A model generated the notes under the pieces. The model was given only the letters and a program-made list of their open reading frames with translations, was not told where the DNA came from and did no database searches. From positions 1 through 64,000 of the forward strand of contig JAECUM010001836.1 of the NCBI GenBank assembly GCA_016617855.1: a stretch of 64,000 nt of DNA. The letters are read 5' to 3'. Shown here piece after piece: positions 34,771 through 47,589 of the stretch (the stretch's first letter is position 1; every line of letters begins with the position of its first letter). The DNA is from Megalonaias nervosa (Eukaryota > Mollusca > Bivalvia > Unionida > Unionidae). The position numbers and the translations under genes are program-made.

Positions 34771-37153
34771 CATTGAATTGACAAATCTAACCAATGCCTC
34801 ATTAAAAGTGAAATTTTGAGGAAAAAGATTTTTAAAGCGGAAAGTTTAGAACATAAGATTTTTGGCCAATCTTCTGAATTCTTACAATTTCTAAAGGTCA
34901 AGTTTGAATTATTATGTATTACTCCGTTGTTTAATAGACAATGGTGATTGACAGGTCGTGCAGTATCCATCCGAGAAAACGAGTACATATTTCCCATACA
35001 AATGCAGTAACTTTTCTATTATATACTCATTTTCTTATTCTACCTATGGCTTAATTTAAGAAACAATACACTACAAGAAACAAAGTAATTGAATTTTAAG
35101 CTGTATTCGAAAATACATACACAACCGTACACGTATCAATACGCCATAAACAATATGGCGCAGATAGCACCGTACAGCGACCTTTGAACTTAGTCGCAAG
35201 TACGTCATCAGTTTAAAAAAGAATTGTAGTTTTGGTCTAATTAAAATTGCAATTTAGAGTCGTATTTGTGAATGAATGCGCATGGATTTTGTTTCTATGT
35301 TGATCCAACAAAATTCTGCGTTCCTGATTATGATGGACTGGATTACTGGGTCAATTCAGTGCAGTAAGGAGAATGTATTTCAGCTGGAAATGTACTCGAA
35401 ATTCCAGTACAGTTTCGGTGTGTATCAGGTCTGCAGAACATGTCGGTTGGATATGAAGAGCAACTAAGAAAATACATTTTGAGGAAATTCAAGATGCATA
35501 AATGTAAGTATATTTACTACCGTTCTTTTTACCAGCGAAAGAAAACATGTTTATGCTCTGTCACTTTCATCTCGCTGCCGGAGGGAATCCAGCTATGACC
35601 TGTATCATACTACAGCGTGTGTCTTCTATCGCTAGCCTAACATTGTATCAAAATAGTTACAAGGGGAAAATTGAAATAGCAGCTGTTGTGTGACAGTCCA
35701 ATGAGCCAGCGGAAATAATAGTTTTTCGTCGTCTTGTCTTACTGGCTATAATGCTCTTTGTTTCCTAACAAAACCTTCAGTTACAATAATTTTCTCGAAT
35801 CTGGTAATTTGACAGACTTGTAAAATGGTCTCTGATGGATATGCGATAGCCCTTGACCTCAAAATGGTTTTCTATGCTATATTTGTATAGACCCAAGAGA
35901 GCACCGGTCATTGTCTGAACCATTCTATTTGCGAAAAGATACGAATCTTCTCCTAAATAACTGTTTCAATGATCAGAACGGTATTTTCAATTACTGCGTC
36001 TCTCACGTTTGTCATCGACATCGCGAATATCACGTTCATGCATTCGCTTGTTTGAAAGTTTCGTTTCTGACTCAGTGAACTCGTCCACATCGATAACTTT
36101 ATCATCTATACTTTCAAATAGACGAAACAGCTGCTTTAGTTCATCCACAAACAAATCTGATAAACTAAAACCTAAAACATCTACTGCATGAGTGTACATG
36201 GTTTGTTTACAAAGTAGTTCCAAATACACTATATATGTTAAGGCACACGTGTCGTGCACGTACTTGCAATATCAAGCAGTTCAGTATCGTAAAATACTGC
36301 ACGATTCTGATAATGTAAAATTAACGGAGAAAAAAGGAGTATATAATAATATGGCTTTTGGTATAATTATAATTTGATATACCGATACTGTCAGATAGAA
36401 GTTCAGTAAGTAAAAGAACCAATTTGTCAGTGTGTACATAAGATTGTTATAAGCCGCAAAATGTAAAGAACTGCTAGGAAGGGATGGATGAAGGGATGTG
36501 CAGAGTTCATTCATTCCGTCAATACACAATTGCCTGTAGTCAGTCTTAAACTACGTTGGAAATATAATTATGCGTGTGTTATAAATATAATATATGTATA
36601 GTATGTGCGCTGTATCTTTCATATACCACTTGTTGTAGAAATTTTTCATTGACAGGAAAATATATAATCAAGGTCCACGGGGAAATGGTACCCATCGCCT
36701 TGCCTGCACGCACCAGTCCATATTCCATCACGACTATGTACACATCACCAAAAAATGATGCCACAAACTTGGTGGTATATGCACTCGTACGTAGCAGACA
36801 CACTCGCATGACGACCTAATAATTAATTTTCATCTATTTACACAGTCATTCCGGATTCCTACGAAAGAAATCAAGGTATATAGGATTAATTATAGAGAAT
36901 TATAAATATATACCAAACAGAATGGAAAGCGCTATCCCTCAAAATTAACTAAATTTATACGGAACGTTTCATTCGTTTGGACTTTAATATAACTTTATCA
37001 GGATTATGTTGGATTCATTTCATAATACTGTAAGTTCCTCTCACATTTTCATTTATAACTTTGATAATTAAATTACTTCTTTAGTTGTGCAAAACGTTTT
37101 GGTTTTGCTTCTTTCTGTTACCTAGTTTGTGACCATAGAGTCGTAACTATATA
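34771..37153. other. Non-coding DNA, no gene seen
   Basis: Includes a minus-strand frame of about 70 codons (35987-36198, contains DELKQLFRLFESIDDKV) with an acidic then basic composition but no recognised family or splice partners. I saw no other signal. Confidence 0.45.
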
Positions 37154-37156
37154 TAG

Positions 37157-37330
37157 CAGTGGCGTAGCAATCGCCCAAACAACCCTCGCAACTGCAAAGA
37201 GCATTGGACATGCCCAGTGGGGGCCCAAAATTCCCATCAAAAAGCGTTTTTATATTATCGGGAGAGGGTCACAGAATTAAGATTTGTGCGGCGGGAGTGG
37301 GTGGGAGTACAATTTCTTACTAAGCCTCTG
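37157..37330. mobile_element. Possible hAT-like MITE remnant
   Basis: Starts CAGTGGCGTAGCAA, the same terminus class as the 161-bp MITE at 13756, and ends TTACTAAGCCTCTG, a weak inverted match. The interior is GC-richer than its surroundings. No clear 8-bp duplication. Confidence 0.35.
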
Positions 37331-37981
37331 GCATAGAATCGACAATCCACTTAGTTCCACGTTGTCATGGAAATAAATGGCATCTATAGAATGATTATAG
37401 ATCGAATACACTTACCTAGCCAAGATGAATACGGAATCGATAATGGATTGGGGGGTGGTTATTTCTTTGATGAAAAAATATTTTTTGTACTTGTTGAAGG
37501 GAAGCGATCATTCTAATTGATAATCATGAAGCCACCATGTTAATTTCTAGTTTGACCGTTTCATCTTTGAGTTTTATTAACTTACAGCTTTGCAAGAGCC
37601 ATCCCCCAAATACAAAAGTCGATACATGAAAAGTAGCGATGCGTAATACTAGGCGTATACATACACTTTACAGGTGGATCAGACACAGTATTCACAAAAA
37701 AATATGAATATTGATAAATTAATTATATAAATAGAAAGAGCAAAATTAACGGTTTATAGAATAAAGTCCAATACAACCGAGGGGATGGGGAAGGGACATG
37801 TAGAAACGATGAAGGGATACCATAACTGGAGGTGGACGGTGATCATGCCAATCAGGAAGTGTGTCTTAGACAATTATTGAAATATTTTGCCGTATTTATT
37901 GCAAAATGAAAAAGTTTGAAAACTGCAGGTGTTTAGATCATTTTGAGAGCTCAGCTGATCCAAACAGCAAGAGGGCCCCGG

Positions 37982-38183
37982 TTGGCATAGTGGTCCAAGG
38001 CGCCCGACTTTACAGCATTCACAACTCTCCTGTGTCCGCCTGGGTTCGAGTCTCGGCTCGACCAATGTGATTATATGAAAAAGCTTGCCAATAGTCGGTG
38101 GTTTTTACTCCACCTACATCGAAAATACTGACTGCCATCTATAGCCTATCATGTGCTGAGAAATTGCATTAAAACCAACAGAA
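37982..38183 (+). mobile_element. tRNA-headed SINE, family B copy 1
   Basis: tRNA-like head of the long-variable-arm (Leu/Ser) type: A box GTTGGCATAGTGGTCCAAGG and B box GGGTTCGAGTCTC. A body with GTGGTTTTTACTCCACC and TATAGCCTATCATGTGCTGA follows. CCAAACAGCAAG before it (37970-37981) and CCAAACACAGCAAG after it (38184-38197) are an imperfect target duplication. Confidence 0.78.
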
Positions 38184-38207
38184 CCAAACACAGCAAGACA
38201 TTGTGGG

Positions 38208-38395
38208 TTTAACGCCATTTTTTCAGTCACGATAGGCTATACATGTCGGCCAGTATAACTGATGAAGGAAGACCCCGGTAAGAACCACCGTTCCACGCGA
38301 AGCTACTGACAAGCTATATCATATACCCATGTGAGACGAGCCCGAGACTCAAACCCAGGCGGACGGGGGTGAGATAGCAGGGATCGGTAAAGGCA
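38208..38395 (-). mobile_element. tRNA-headed SINE, family B copy 2, inverted
   Basis: Inverted relative to copy 1: GGGTTTAACGCCATTTTTTCAG tail side first, AAGAACCACCG body, then a degraded tRNA head with GACTCAAACCCAGGCGGAC near 38345. It lies tail to tail with copy 1, 24 bp away. Confidence 0.72.
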
Positions 38396-38399
38396 TTAG

Positions 38400-39203
38400 T
38401 ACTAAAAGGAATAAATAACTGGTTTAGACAATGCAAACTTCTTAGTCTTGCGAAAAAAATAAAGAAAATTTTAAAATAAAGCATTTGCTAAATCACTGTG
38501 TTTGCTATCCTAGTAAGAATTACTGATAATTTCCTGCTACCCGTATATATTAACGCGGGATATAATTTGGCGTAGGTGAAATTTAATCTGTTTCACGGTT
38601 TAAGTCTACGGCAGAGAGTTATAAATATTTATCGTGTTAATAACTATTATTGGCAGGGCTCAGGAAAAAAAATTCTCAATCAATCGTCCCTTGTACGAAT
38701 GCAACACAGGAGTCATTCGTCCTTGTCCTCATTATACTCAACGCAGTACGTGTATACTTCTCGGCTGCACCGCTTTGGCTTTTGCTAAAGAACTTGATGC
38801 AGCTTGATATCAACAAGTGGGTCAAAATCATAAACCTATTATATTATAATACATTCATGCACAGATAAACATCTAAAAAGAGACAAGGTTTCAACAGATT
38901 TCCATTCGTGTGAACGGGTGACTTGCTAATCGACTCTATTCCCCAGACCCATAAACAGAATCTGATAAAATTTGATACAAATAGTCCTGGCAAACACCTT
39001 TCAATATTTTTGGTACTATTATACAGATCCGCAATCAAAGATGGCCACCGTTGCTAATAACAAAAAAAAAAAAAAAAACAAAAAAACTAAAAACCCACAA
39101 AACTATATAAGACAACATCTTTAAAAAGATAAAAAAATTATCCCAAACAAACATAAAACGCCGAATAGAACTTTCCCGGATTTAAGAAAAGGATCTTGTT
39201 ATT
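38400..39203. other. Non-coding DNA with a poly-A patch
   Basis: A-rich stretch at about 39060-39090. No gene seen. The LINE target duplication starts at 39204. Confidence 0.5.
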
Positions 39204-39587
39204 AGGATATCATATTGTGAGGTTGACAGTAATGGCGGCTATAGGTGGAAGCTAGTAAAAGTGGCTCTGTAGATTTTGGCGGTTATAAGTGGTTTGTTTT
39301 AAGTGAAATGGTTCATATTTGTTGGGATGATATGTGAACATTCAAGGAATGCAGGGTATATAACATTATTGGTGGATCACACTCAATTTTGAAAAAAAAG
39401 AAGTGTTTTTTCCACTCAAATTCATACATGATGGAGTAGAGAAGGAAGCTTAGTGGGTGCAGTTTTGAGCCTTTCCCTACCTGATTTGTTTGACTCATTT
39501 ACTTATTTCAGTGTTATTACCTGTCTATCATTTGCCTTCATTTGTAAGAATTCTTTTGCACATGGTGAATAATAATCAGTGTCACAA

Positions 39588-39800
39588 ATGAGTAGTGAGA
39601 AAAAATTAGTCCAAACAAGATTAGCTACAAGCATGAGTGGAAAGAAAGACCAAGACAAGCAACAAATGAAAACCAGATTACAGAGTGGCATCCTAATGGA
39701 AACATCTGCCACAAGTTTGAGTGAATCAAGTTTGAGTACAATTCAGCTGGACTTAGATGAAATAAAGCAAAGCCTCAAAGGGAGCATTTTTGTATGTATT
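39588..39800 (+). pseudogene. LINE ORF1 N-terminal remnant
   Basis: A Ser/Lys/Gln-rich frame (MSSEKKLVQTRLATSMSG) that lapses into a GTGTGAGT-rich stretch near 39800 and then meets the endonuclease start. The rest of ORF1 appears deleted. No RRM or zinc knuckle remains. Confidence 0.5.
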
Positions 39801-39920
39801 TTGTGTGAGTATGTGTGTGAGTGTGGGTGTGAAATCCATGCATATGATAAATTCAAGGTGATATATGACTTCATACATTCCTGTACAAGAACATGTATAC
39901 GTAAAATTTCTGCCGTTCTC

Positions 39921-40729
39921 ATGGATAATAACATAAAAATTATATCTATGAATGTTAGAGGCTGCAAGGTGCCATCTTTAAACGAAGGGACATTTTCCAC
40001 TGGGTAAAACAAAAGAATGTATATATAGTATGTTTGCAAGAAACTCATAGTACAAAGAACGATGAAATATATTGGGCAGCTGAGTGGGGATACAAATGTA
40101 TATTTAGCCACTGCTCTAGTAATAGTGCTGGGGTTGCAATACTTTTTAGAAATACTTTCGAATTTGTAATTCATAGAGAAAGATGTGACAGTCAAGGAAG
40201 GTTTATTATTTTAGATATTACAATTAATGGCAACAGAATAACCCTCGTGAATTTGTATGGTTATAATGATGATAATCCTAGCTTCTTTAGAAAGTTAAAG
40301 GAGGAGATTTTATTTCTTGAGAACTCATCAATTATAATGTGCGGAGACTGGAATACTGTTCAGGGCTTAGACTTGGATACTTATAATATTTTATATGACA
40401 AACACCAACAGTCTAGAGCAGTGATCCAAGACCTGAAAAACGAATTGGAACTAATTGATCCCTGGCGAAATTCGAATCAAGACTTAAAGATGTATACCTG
40501 GAGGAAAAAATCTCCCTTGAAACAAAGTAGATTAGATTACTTTCTCGTATCTGAAGGCATTCATATGAATACAGTTGATGCGTGTATCTTACCTGGATAT
40601 AAGTCTGATCATTCAGCTATTGCTCTGAGTTTGGCTTTCTCAACGTGTTCAAGGGGAAAAGGATATTGGAAATTTAATGCCCAACTGTTGAAGAACAATG
40701 AGTATACTGATTTGGTCAAAAGTGTATAG
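39921..40729 (+). pseudogene. LINE apurinic-type endonuclease domain, one frameshift
   Basis: Nicks target DNA to prime reverse transcription. It begins MDNNIKIISMNVRG (Asn of the first APE motif). A frame change near 39980 separates this from the main frame, which shows LQETHS (catalytic Glu, near 40040), CGDWN (Asp/Asn, near 40340), RLDYFLVS (Asp, near 40530) and GYKSDHSAI (Asp-His, near 40605). All key residues are present. It ends at a stop at 40727 next to the internal deletion. Confidence 0.88.
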
Positions 40730-40769
40730 CTGACACTGTAAATGAATATTATGTAGAGTTAAATAAAGA

Positions 40770-41740
40770 TTTTTCAAAAATTGGAGACCTATATCACTTT
40801 TAAATATTGACTATAAGATTGCTTCGGGAGCCATTGCAGCCAGGATCAAAAAGGTTCTTCACTCAGTAATCAGTGATACTCAAAAAGGATTTATGAAGGG
40901 TAGATTTATTGGAGAAAATACCAGGCTACTATAAAATATCATGAATCAACTTGAGAATGAAAATAGATATGGCTTATTATTATTAATAGACTTTGAAAAA
41001 GCCTTTGACTCAATTGAATGGACCTTTGTGGAAGAAGCTTTACAATCTTTCAACTTTGGTGATTCAGTTTGTAAGTGGTTTAAGCTGTTTTGTAATGACT
41101 CTAAAAGTTGTGTTATAAATAATGGGCATATGTCATCTTTTTTTAGACTTGAAAGAGGATGTTGTCAAGGAGATCCCCTTGCACCTTACTTGTTTATTAT
41201 CGGGGTTGAGATTTTAGCTATAACTTTAAAGCAAAATGTGGATGTACGGGGACTGATCTTTGATGTCAATGAATATAAATTGGGTCAGTATGCCGATGAC
41301 GCTTTTATTCTTGATGGATCTCAACTTTCTCTTAATGCAACTATGAATATCTTGCAAGTTTTTTTTTTCTATTATCTGGACTTAAATGTAACATAACAAA
41401 AACAAAAGCCATTTGGATTGGAAACAAGAAATTTTCTAATGAAAGAATATGTCCCGATATGGGCCTAATTTGGTTCTCCTCCAACTTTACACTCCTTGGC
41501 ATAGATTTTTCTCCAGATTTACAACAAATGGTGGAAATTAATTATATGAAGAAACTAACAAAAGCAAAACGAATATTGGCAAGCTGGAGTCAAAGACATC
41601 TGTCAGTAGTTGGTAAGGTAATTGTTGTAAAAACCCTTGTTCTGCCCATATTCATACATCTTTTCTCAGCACTTCCAAATCCATCAGCAAAAGTTGAAGC
41701 AGAACTAAAACGTACATAATTAAATTTGTATGGGGTGGAA
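40770..41740 (+). pseudogene. LINE reverse transcriptase domain, truncated and broken
   Basis: Starts abruptly at the NWRPISLLN block (40779), with QKGFMKGRFIGEN next, a stop at 40932, LLIDFEKAFDSIEW (motif A, near 40985), QGDPLAPYLF (near 41175) and the catalytic YADDAFIL (near 41290). A frame change in a T-run near 41365 leads to the thumb region with GIDFSPDLQQM (near 41500). The N-terminal part that should link to the endonuclease is missing. Confidence 0.9.
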
Positions 41741-42907
41741 AAGTAGAGAGAATTAAACGTGATAGTAGCCCCAGAGAACGAGGGAGGACTCAATATGATA
41801 CATATATTCTCATTTGTTAGGTATATTAAGATAAGATGGGTAAAAAGATTGCTGGAAAATGAAAATGGAGCTTGGCAGAACTTAGTCTGTAAAACTATAC
41901 TCAGAAATAAAAAGGAAATTTGGAATTTAGGGAGAAGGAAATTAGAAGAACTTAGTTAACTCATCAAAACAATTTTTGGAGAGATGTCATTTTGGCAGTA
42001 TATTATTGGAAAGAGGAACCGCAAAGTGCAAATGAGTTTTTATCCATGAGTATTTTAAATTTTGTGCCCCCTAGAATGTTCTATCAATACAAATCATGGA
42101 CAGAAGCCGGTTTTGAAATTTTGAATGATCTAGTAGATGATCATGGTAATTTAATACCTTTTGAAATGATAAAACAAAAAAACTAGAAGCGATGAGTTTT
42201 TGAAATACTTCTCCTTAATATCCAAAATTCCAAAAGCATGGAAAGAAGCCATAAAAAACCATTTAGCACATAATAATTTTGATAAAATAATAGACCTGCA
42301 AAAACATAATTCACTCAAGTTTGTTTACAAAGATTTTTTAAAAAAGGCTAAAAGGCAACATACTGCTAAGCAAGAAGCTTGGATGCAAGTACTAAATAAA
42401 AATATAAGTAGTGAGGAGTGGTCTGAGATTTATAGCCGGGCGAAATATTGTACCAAGGATACCAAGTTGATCTCTTTTAACTTTAAATTAATCCACAGAA
42501 TATTCGCTACTAATGATTTTTTGAAAAGAATTAACATATTGGACGACAACAAATGTACGTTCTGTAAGAGAGAGAATGAAAGTATTGATTATCTCATCTA
42601 TGATTGCAATATTACTTCACAGTTCTGGTACAGTTTTATTGAACATTTTGCACCTTCTTGCCCAAATATTGTACATTTGTCCAAAAAAGAAACACTTTTA
42701 GGAAGTGAACAACTGGACAGTTTGTGTAATTTCTTGCTTATTTTGGCAAAATATTATATTTATACTTGCAGATTCAATATGCAAAATCCTTCCATTTATG
42801 CTTTTAAGCAGAGAGTTGTAATGTATAAGAACATTGAAAAATACGCTGCTAAGGTAAATAAAAAAGAGGACCAATTTCTTCAAAAATGGACCTCAACAAA
42901 TGAATAG
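41741..42907 (+). pseudogene. LINE ORF2 C-terminal region with zinc-like motif
   Basis: Continues over four frames to the stop at 42905-42907. The longest open part (42200-42907) contains CTFCKRENESIDYLIYDC, the CxxC...H/YxxxxC pattern found near the end of L1/Tx1-type ORF2 proteins (here Tyr replaces the usual His). Confidence 0.8.
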
Positions 42908-43210
42908 CTAACTTGTATCTGATTGGATGGTAAACAGGAACAAAACACTATTTTCAAAAGTCTATGTCACCTACATGTATTCGTCTATTTAGATTGAGTA
43001 TCTAAAGAGATTGTGTGCCATATGCATGTGTGCATGAGTGTGTGTGTGTTGTCTTTTTTTTTTTTTATAGATTATATTTATTATCCCTAGTTTATCTGGA
43101 AACAAGAAATGTTTGATTGTAAGGTGACCCTGGGATGGTTCCCCGACTCCCCAATGGTCAACCTATTACGGAGATAATAATAATAATAAAAAAAGGATAT
43201 CATATTGTGA

Positions 43211-43920
43211 TTCACGCGTAGCGTACATACGCGTACAATTATGGTTTCGACAGTAGGCTATTGTGTACTCTCGGGAACAGTGATGAATTTCCACTATATA
43301 ATCATTACCAGAATAAGTAATATCTTACCAGATCATTTACCAAAGAGAAGGGCTTACATATTAAGTATATTTGACCTATGTTTGTCTATTTTTAGTCAAT
43401 TGTACTGACATAACAATACAATGATTAAAGATCTTTGTAATAATGCTCAGTGATCTGATGATATTGCTTGATATCTAACGTAAATAATAAGTTGCAAACC
43501 AAGCTACCGTGACAAGGCAAAGAATCACAGAGGTATATGCAACCACACGAACAAATATCGGTTAATGGTACAAGGATACATTACATAAGGAAGTTAACAG
43601 AATTAAGCAAGCCGAGATATTCACACATCATACGCTCTCGCACGCACACATATAATAGTGAAGTCCGATGTGAGATTGTTGCCTAAAAGAGAAAAAATAG
43701 CGTCTTCCTCAGAGGCAGGCAAGAATTTTGTTAAAGGGCCAATCTACGACACTCTAAAAAGTAGAACGGAGAAGATAGTGCAAGACAAGCGCATTGATCT
43801 TAGAATTTACTATCATTACTTATGTGAAATGCATAAATAAGAAGGACTCAGTAAGTTTATAAAATCATTAGGTTTTCCATAGCAAATATGAAAATGTGAC
43901 CTGATCTTAATTATTTGTAT
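43211..43920. other. Non-coding DNA, no gene seen
   Basis: No repeats or coding region recognised. A 60-codon plus-strand frame at 43658-43840 is Lys-rich and unsupported. Confidence 0.5.
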
Positions 43921-44143
43921 GGGACCCGGGGTAGTCGAGTAGTCTAAAGCGCTCTCCTTCACCAATCACTGCCATCCTTGCCTCTCTTCGCGTGGGTTCT
44001 AATATGGGTTCGGCCAATATGGGTATGTGAGAAAGCATTCCAGTAGCTTCCCGTGGGACGGAATTTCACACCGGGATTTTCCATGGTTCTTCCTCCATCA
44101 GTTATACTGTGTTGAAAAATGACAGTAAACCCACAACAACAAT
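43921..44143 (+). mobile_element. tRNA-headed SINE, family B copy 3
   Basis: A box GGTAGTCGAGTAGTCTAAAG, diverged B box, TTCCCGTGGGACGG, GGGATTTTCCATGGTTCTTC and a CCACAACAACAA tail. Same layout as the 52787 copy but more diverged. Confidence 0.82.
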
Positions 44144-46013
44144 TTTAAAAAATGTTTGCTTTTTTTTACAAAAAAAAAAGTTTGCGATGACTCTGATAAA
44201 GTAAGTGAAACCCAATTGTCTCGGAACAAATGTACGTATACATATATCAGTAATAAATACTATGGTTAAAAATTTGATATTTGGATACAATAAGGAGAAG
44301 GAGGTGTTAAACTGTACTGATATTTGACTGGCTTGTGTGCGATAAGATAAATGCGCAAACGGCGCACTACTCAATTAGTTAATTGCTAGGTTAGAACTTG
44401 CATTGTGCAAAGGAAGCCAGGGATGTAAAGGTGAAAAGCGGAATAAGATACGATCAAAACAACTTTTGGACGTCAGAATAAAAAACACTCAGGCATACTG
44501 GTTTTTCTTTAGTCCTTAGAAGGGCTGTTTTCCGGGTTCCTTGTCCTGAAGACGTTTGTTAGGTCTTCTGAGTGTTTGACCAAACGTCTCACGCGCTTCT
44601 CGAGTGTCCCTGGTTCGATCAGATCTGCGAGGATGAGATCCTTTGTTTCGTCAGCGAAGTTGAACTGTTCCTGTTGCGGTTCACACATTTGCAGATTAGC
44701 ATGGCCAAGATAATGGAACATTCGATGAAGTTTCTTCATTTTAACCTGATGTTGTTTACTGCCTTTCTCCCATCATGTTTTGGATGCCTTGCTCAGCCCT
44801 TCAGATTCGGTTATCACCATTAGATGTTCAGTATATTGCCGTTCTCCTTCGTTTGGTAAAGGTCACCGAGTTCCACTGAGCATGCTTCTTTATGGATGTC
44901 CTTGAATGCTTCCTGGTGCAAATTTACTTCATGCTGTTGGTAAGTAACGTCTGCCGACACTGTTGGTGTCGGGGTCAAAGTAGCAGATGGTTGTCTTTGC
45001 TTTCTCTCATCCACCTATTCCCCGTTTTTTTTCTCCACCTGCTTCCACTTCTGTTCCCTGGATCGTTTAGTATTGCTTGCTGCTCATTGCTCTGTTAGCT
45101 GAGAACTATGGTGACCTGACCGTCTGTCTTGGGTTTAAGGCGCGTGCGGCTATTCGGCCATGTGCGACTGCTTAATGAGTGCGATACGCAAGACTTAATT
45201 TCTCGTCAATGGATAACTTTTCAGTGACCATCGACACTTTAGTGTATGCACCGCATACTTTTGCATGTCCAGAAAAGATTAGCAAGGGAAATGGTCGGAG
45301 AGGGCCGCGCCCTGACGTCACAGGATGGCTCCCGTTGTTTCAGTGTCAGCTTTTTCCAAAAAATTGCTGTCTTGCACATGAATTTGAACATACATGGTCT
45401 TTGTTTATGGCGGCTGTGTTAGTATAGCTTAAGGAAGAGGAAGGTGTAACACTGAGTACTGGGTCATATCCGTGATTAAAGCAAATATTTTTTATTGCTT
45501 TCTATGCATTTGCACCTTTATGTTGAGTTGTAGTGTAGATTTTAAATTACTTCAATCAGCGCCATCTTGTGTGGCTGGGCGTGGTGGATTTAGTTTATGA
45601 ACACCTTATACTATCTAATTTTTGCGGTAGTTTATTCACGTGATCACTTCCTTAGGTACTTGTTTGGTTTACTTCCCAGTCATCTATTTCAGCCATTTTA
45701 GGAGCACTCAAAGTTAAATCTATGGGTAATGTAGTTCCATTTTCAGGGTTGATTCTAGTGTGAGCTTCGTTGTAAAATAATGCTAGATTAGCTTGTGTGA
45801 TCCATCTTAGATATTTCTCTCCCTTTTTTCAAGGTGTTGTCCTCCCCACTGATAGCTATGTGCGTGCAAACTCCGCATATGATGACGTTGTCGATTAGGG
45901 ATCTTATCATTGTTTGGTACGTGTCAACATTTGTTCGCTTGTTTTCTCCTGTGTCATAGACGTTGTTTATTGTTATTTCTGTTTTTCCTGTATGAATAAT
46001 AATTGATTGATGT
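44144..46013. other. Unassigned DNA with possible coding remnants
   Basis: Two minus-strand frames, 44820-45014 and 44509-44739 (contains ETKDLILADLIEPGTLEKRV), have balanced protein-like composition and lie in the same direction, but I recognise no family and see stops between them. The plus-strand frame 45179-45427 overlaps GC-richer sequence with one TGACGTCA at 45313-45320. None is called as a gene. Confidence 0.35.
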
Positions 46014-46970
46014 TGTTACGTGTATAGGCTCGTACAAAAGTAACAAAAACAACAAAAATAAAATAGAGTGAAGCCAGCAAGCTTTGTAAATTTTAACAGA
46101 ATAATTTATTTCTCTAGAAAACAAGGTAAAAATATGAAAAAGTACTTACGGTTTGTGAATCTAATCCAAAAATTAATCCTAGAATTTAAAAATATAAGTC
46201 CTATCACTAAAAAGTTCTAAATGAATCAAAGTTCGAATCCCAGCGAAGTTCCAATATGGAAGGCGATGACGTCTTCTATCCTGTTTGTGTCGTCTTGTCA
46301 ACAGTTACTTGTTGAATCACGAAGAAAATAGAATTCCAAATAATTTACGATAAATGTCTTTGTCCAAGAATTTTGATGAAGAAAAGCACTTATATGTTTT
46401 CCAGAGAAATTAATTACCAATTCCGAAAACTAGAAAAACTTAACTCAAACTGATCACAACACAAAGTACCTCTGAGCTCCGAAGGCATCAATTTACGACT
46501 GACTAAATCCACGACAAAATATCTGTTTTAACCCTTAACTAAACGCAGTTTAGACCCCGTGATGGGCCACGTGATCCCTTAGTTTGAACAGCGAAAAAAA
46601 ACTACAAGTCAATTATCACGTACTCTAGCATAGCCTTAGCTAAAAATCAATGATTCCCACATTGGAAATGAATTTTAAGAAAAGGTTGTTTACTCAACTA
46701 ACAAGCAAGCCAAGTATGACCTTGATTATGACCAATGATTTTCACTCTGTGTTTACCAATTCTGAATCAAGGTCAGGAACTAGGTCAACTAAAAATACAA
46801 TGTAGCAACACTACTGCGTTTTAATCAGGCAAAAATAACTGAACTGAATTTTCTGAAAAAATGCCAATTCCAGTGAAGAAAGTTATCATTACAATAACAT
46901 TTAATGAAATAAAAATAAAATAGAAAAATTAACACTAATACAAGAGTAATTAAATTACATATACGTAACA
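46014..46970 (-). repeat. 3' LTR of Gmr1-like element
   Basis: 957 bp, plus-strand ends TGTTACGTGTATA and TATACGTAACA, which form the expected short inverted TG...CA termini. Aligns throughout with 51754-52703 with many substitutions and small indels. Confidence 0.93.
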
Positions 46971-46985
46971 CTTCTCCCATAAGAA
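46971..46985 (-). other. Polypurine tract of Gmr1-like element
   Basis: Directly inside the 3' LTR the element strand reads CTTATGGGAGAAG then the LTR, the place and composition of the plus-strand primer site. Confidence 0.7.
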
Positions 46986-47100
46986 AAAGAAATATTTATA
47001 TAATAAAGCATTCTTTTCACCATATGTTAATTATACATGAGGTAAAACAAAATTACATAAGAAGAACTCTTATGAATTAAGTGTACATGAAATAATATTT

Positions 47101-47585
47101 CTATACATGGGAAAGTGCATCTGCAATTAAACTGTCTTTTCACTTGATGTGCCTGATGTCAAGATTATATTCCTATAACAACAAACTCCACCTTAATAAT
47201 CTTTGAGTTTTATTTTTCATTTTGTCGATGAAAGTAAGGAGGTTGTGATCACTAAACACAACAATCGGAGAAGGAGCTGAACTAAGATAAACTTCAAAAT
47301 GTTGTAATGCCAATATTAAAACCAAACATTCCTTCTCGATTGTTGAGTAATTTCGTTGGTGCTTCTTTAATTTCTTCGAAAATAGCACACTGGATGATCA
47401 ACGCCATTTCTATCTTTTTGAATCAATACTGCTCCAACCCCAACATCAGTTGCATCAACAGATAGTTTAAAAGATTGAATGAAATTTGGAGCTATATCAA
47501 CTGGTGCACTTTTAAGTATGGCCTTTAACTTGTCAAAAGCCTCCTGACATTTTTCAGTCCAAAGAAACTTGTTTTTCTTCCTCAA
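47101..47585 (-). pseudogene. RNase H domain of Gmr1-like element, frameshifted
   Basis: Removes RNA from the RNA-DNA hybrid. It shows LSVDATDVGVGAVLI (Asp), YSTIEKECLVLILALQHFEV (Glu) and VVFSDHNLL (Asp), typical of gypsy RNase H, with a frame change near 47385. It ends with IADALSHV and a stop at 47101-47103, 130 bp from the LTR. Nothing but the PPT follows, so no integrase is present downstream. Confidence 0.9.
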
Positions 47586-47589
47586 TAAA

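Larger units (their letters stand above)
39221..43193 (+). mobile_element. Non-LTR retrotransposon (L1/Tx1-like LINE), internally deleted
   Basis: Bounded by a perfect 17-bp duplication, AGGATATCATATTGTGA, at 39204-39220 and 43194-43210. This fixes the element at 3,973 bp including a (TAA)n/A tail (about 43173-43193). It contains an ORF1 remnant, an APE-type endonuclease, a reverse transcriptase of the L1/Tx1 type and a C-terminal CCHC-like motif. About 250 residues between endonuclease and RT, and most of ORF1, are missing, so it is shorter than an intact element. Clade assignment rests on motifs such as LLIDFEKAFDSIEW and needs a tree. Confidence 0.9.

Noticed and set aside
35987..36259. 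Minus-strand frame with charged C-terminus as a gene
   Set aside because: No ATG at its start, no family match and no credible splice partners.
45313..45320. TGACGTCA as a CRE promoter element
   Set aside because: One 8-mer in 64 kb is near chance expectation and no gene start is supported beside it.
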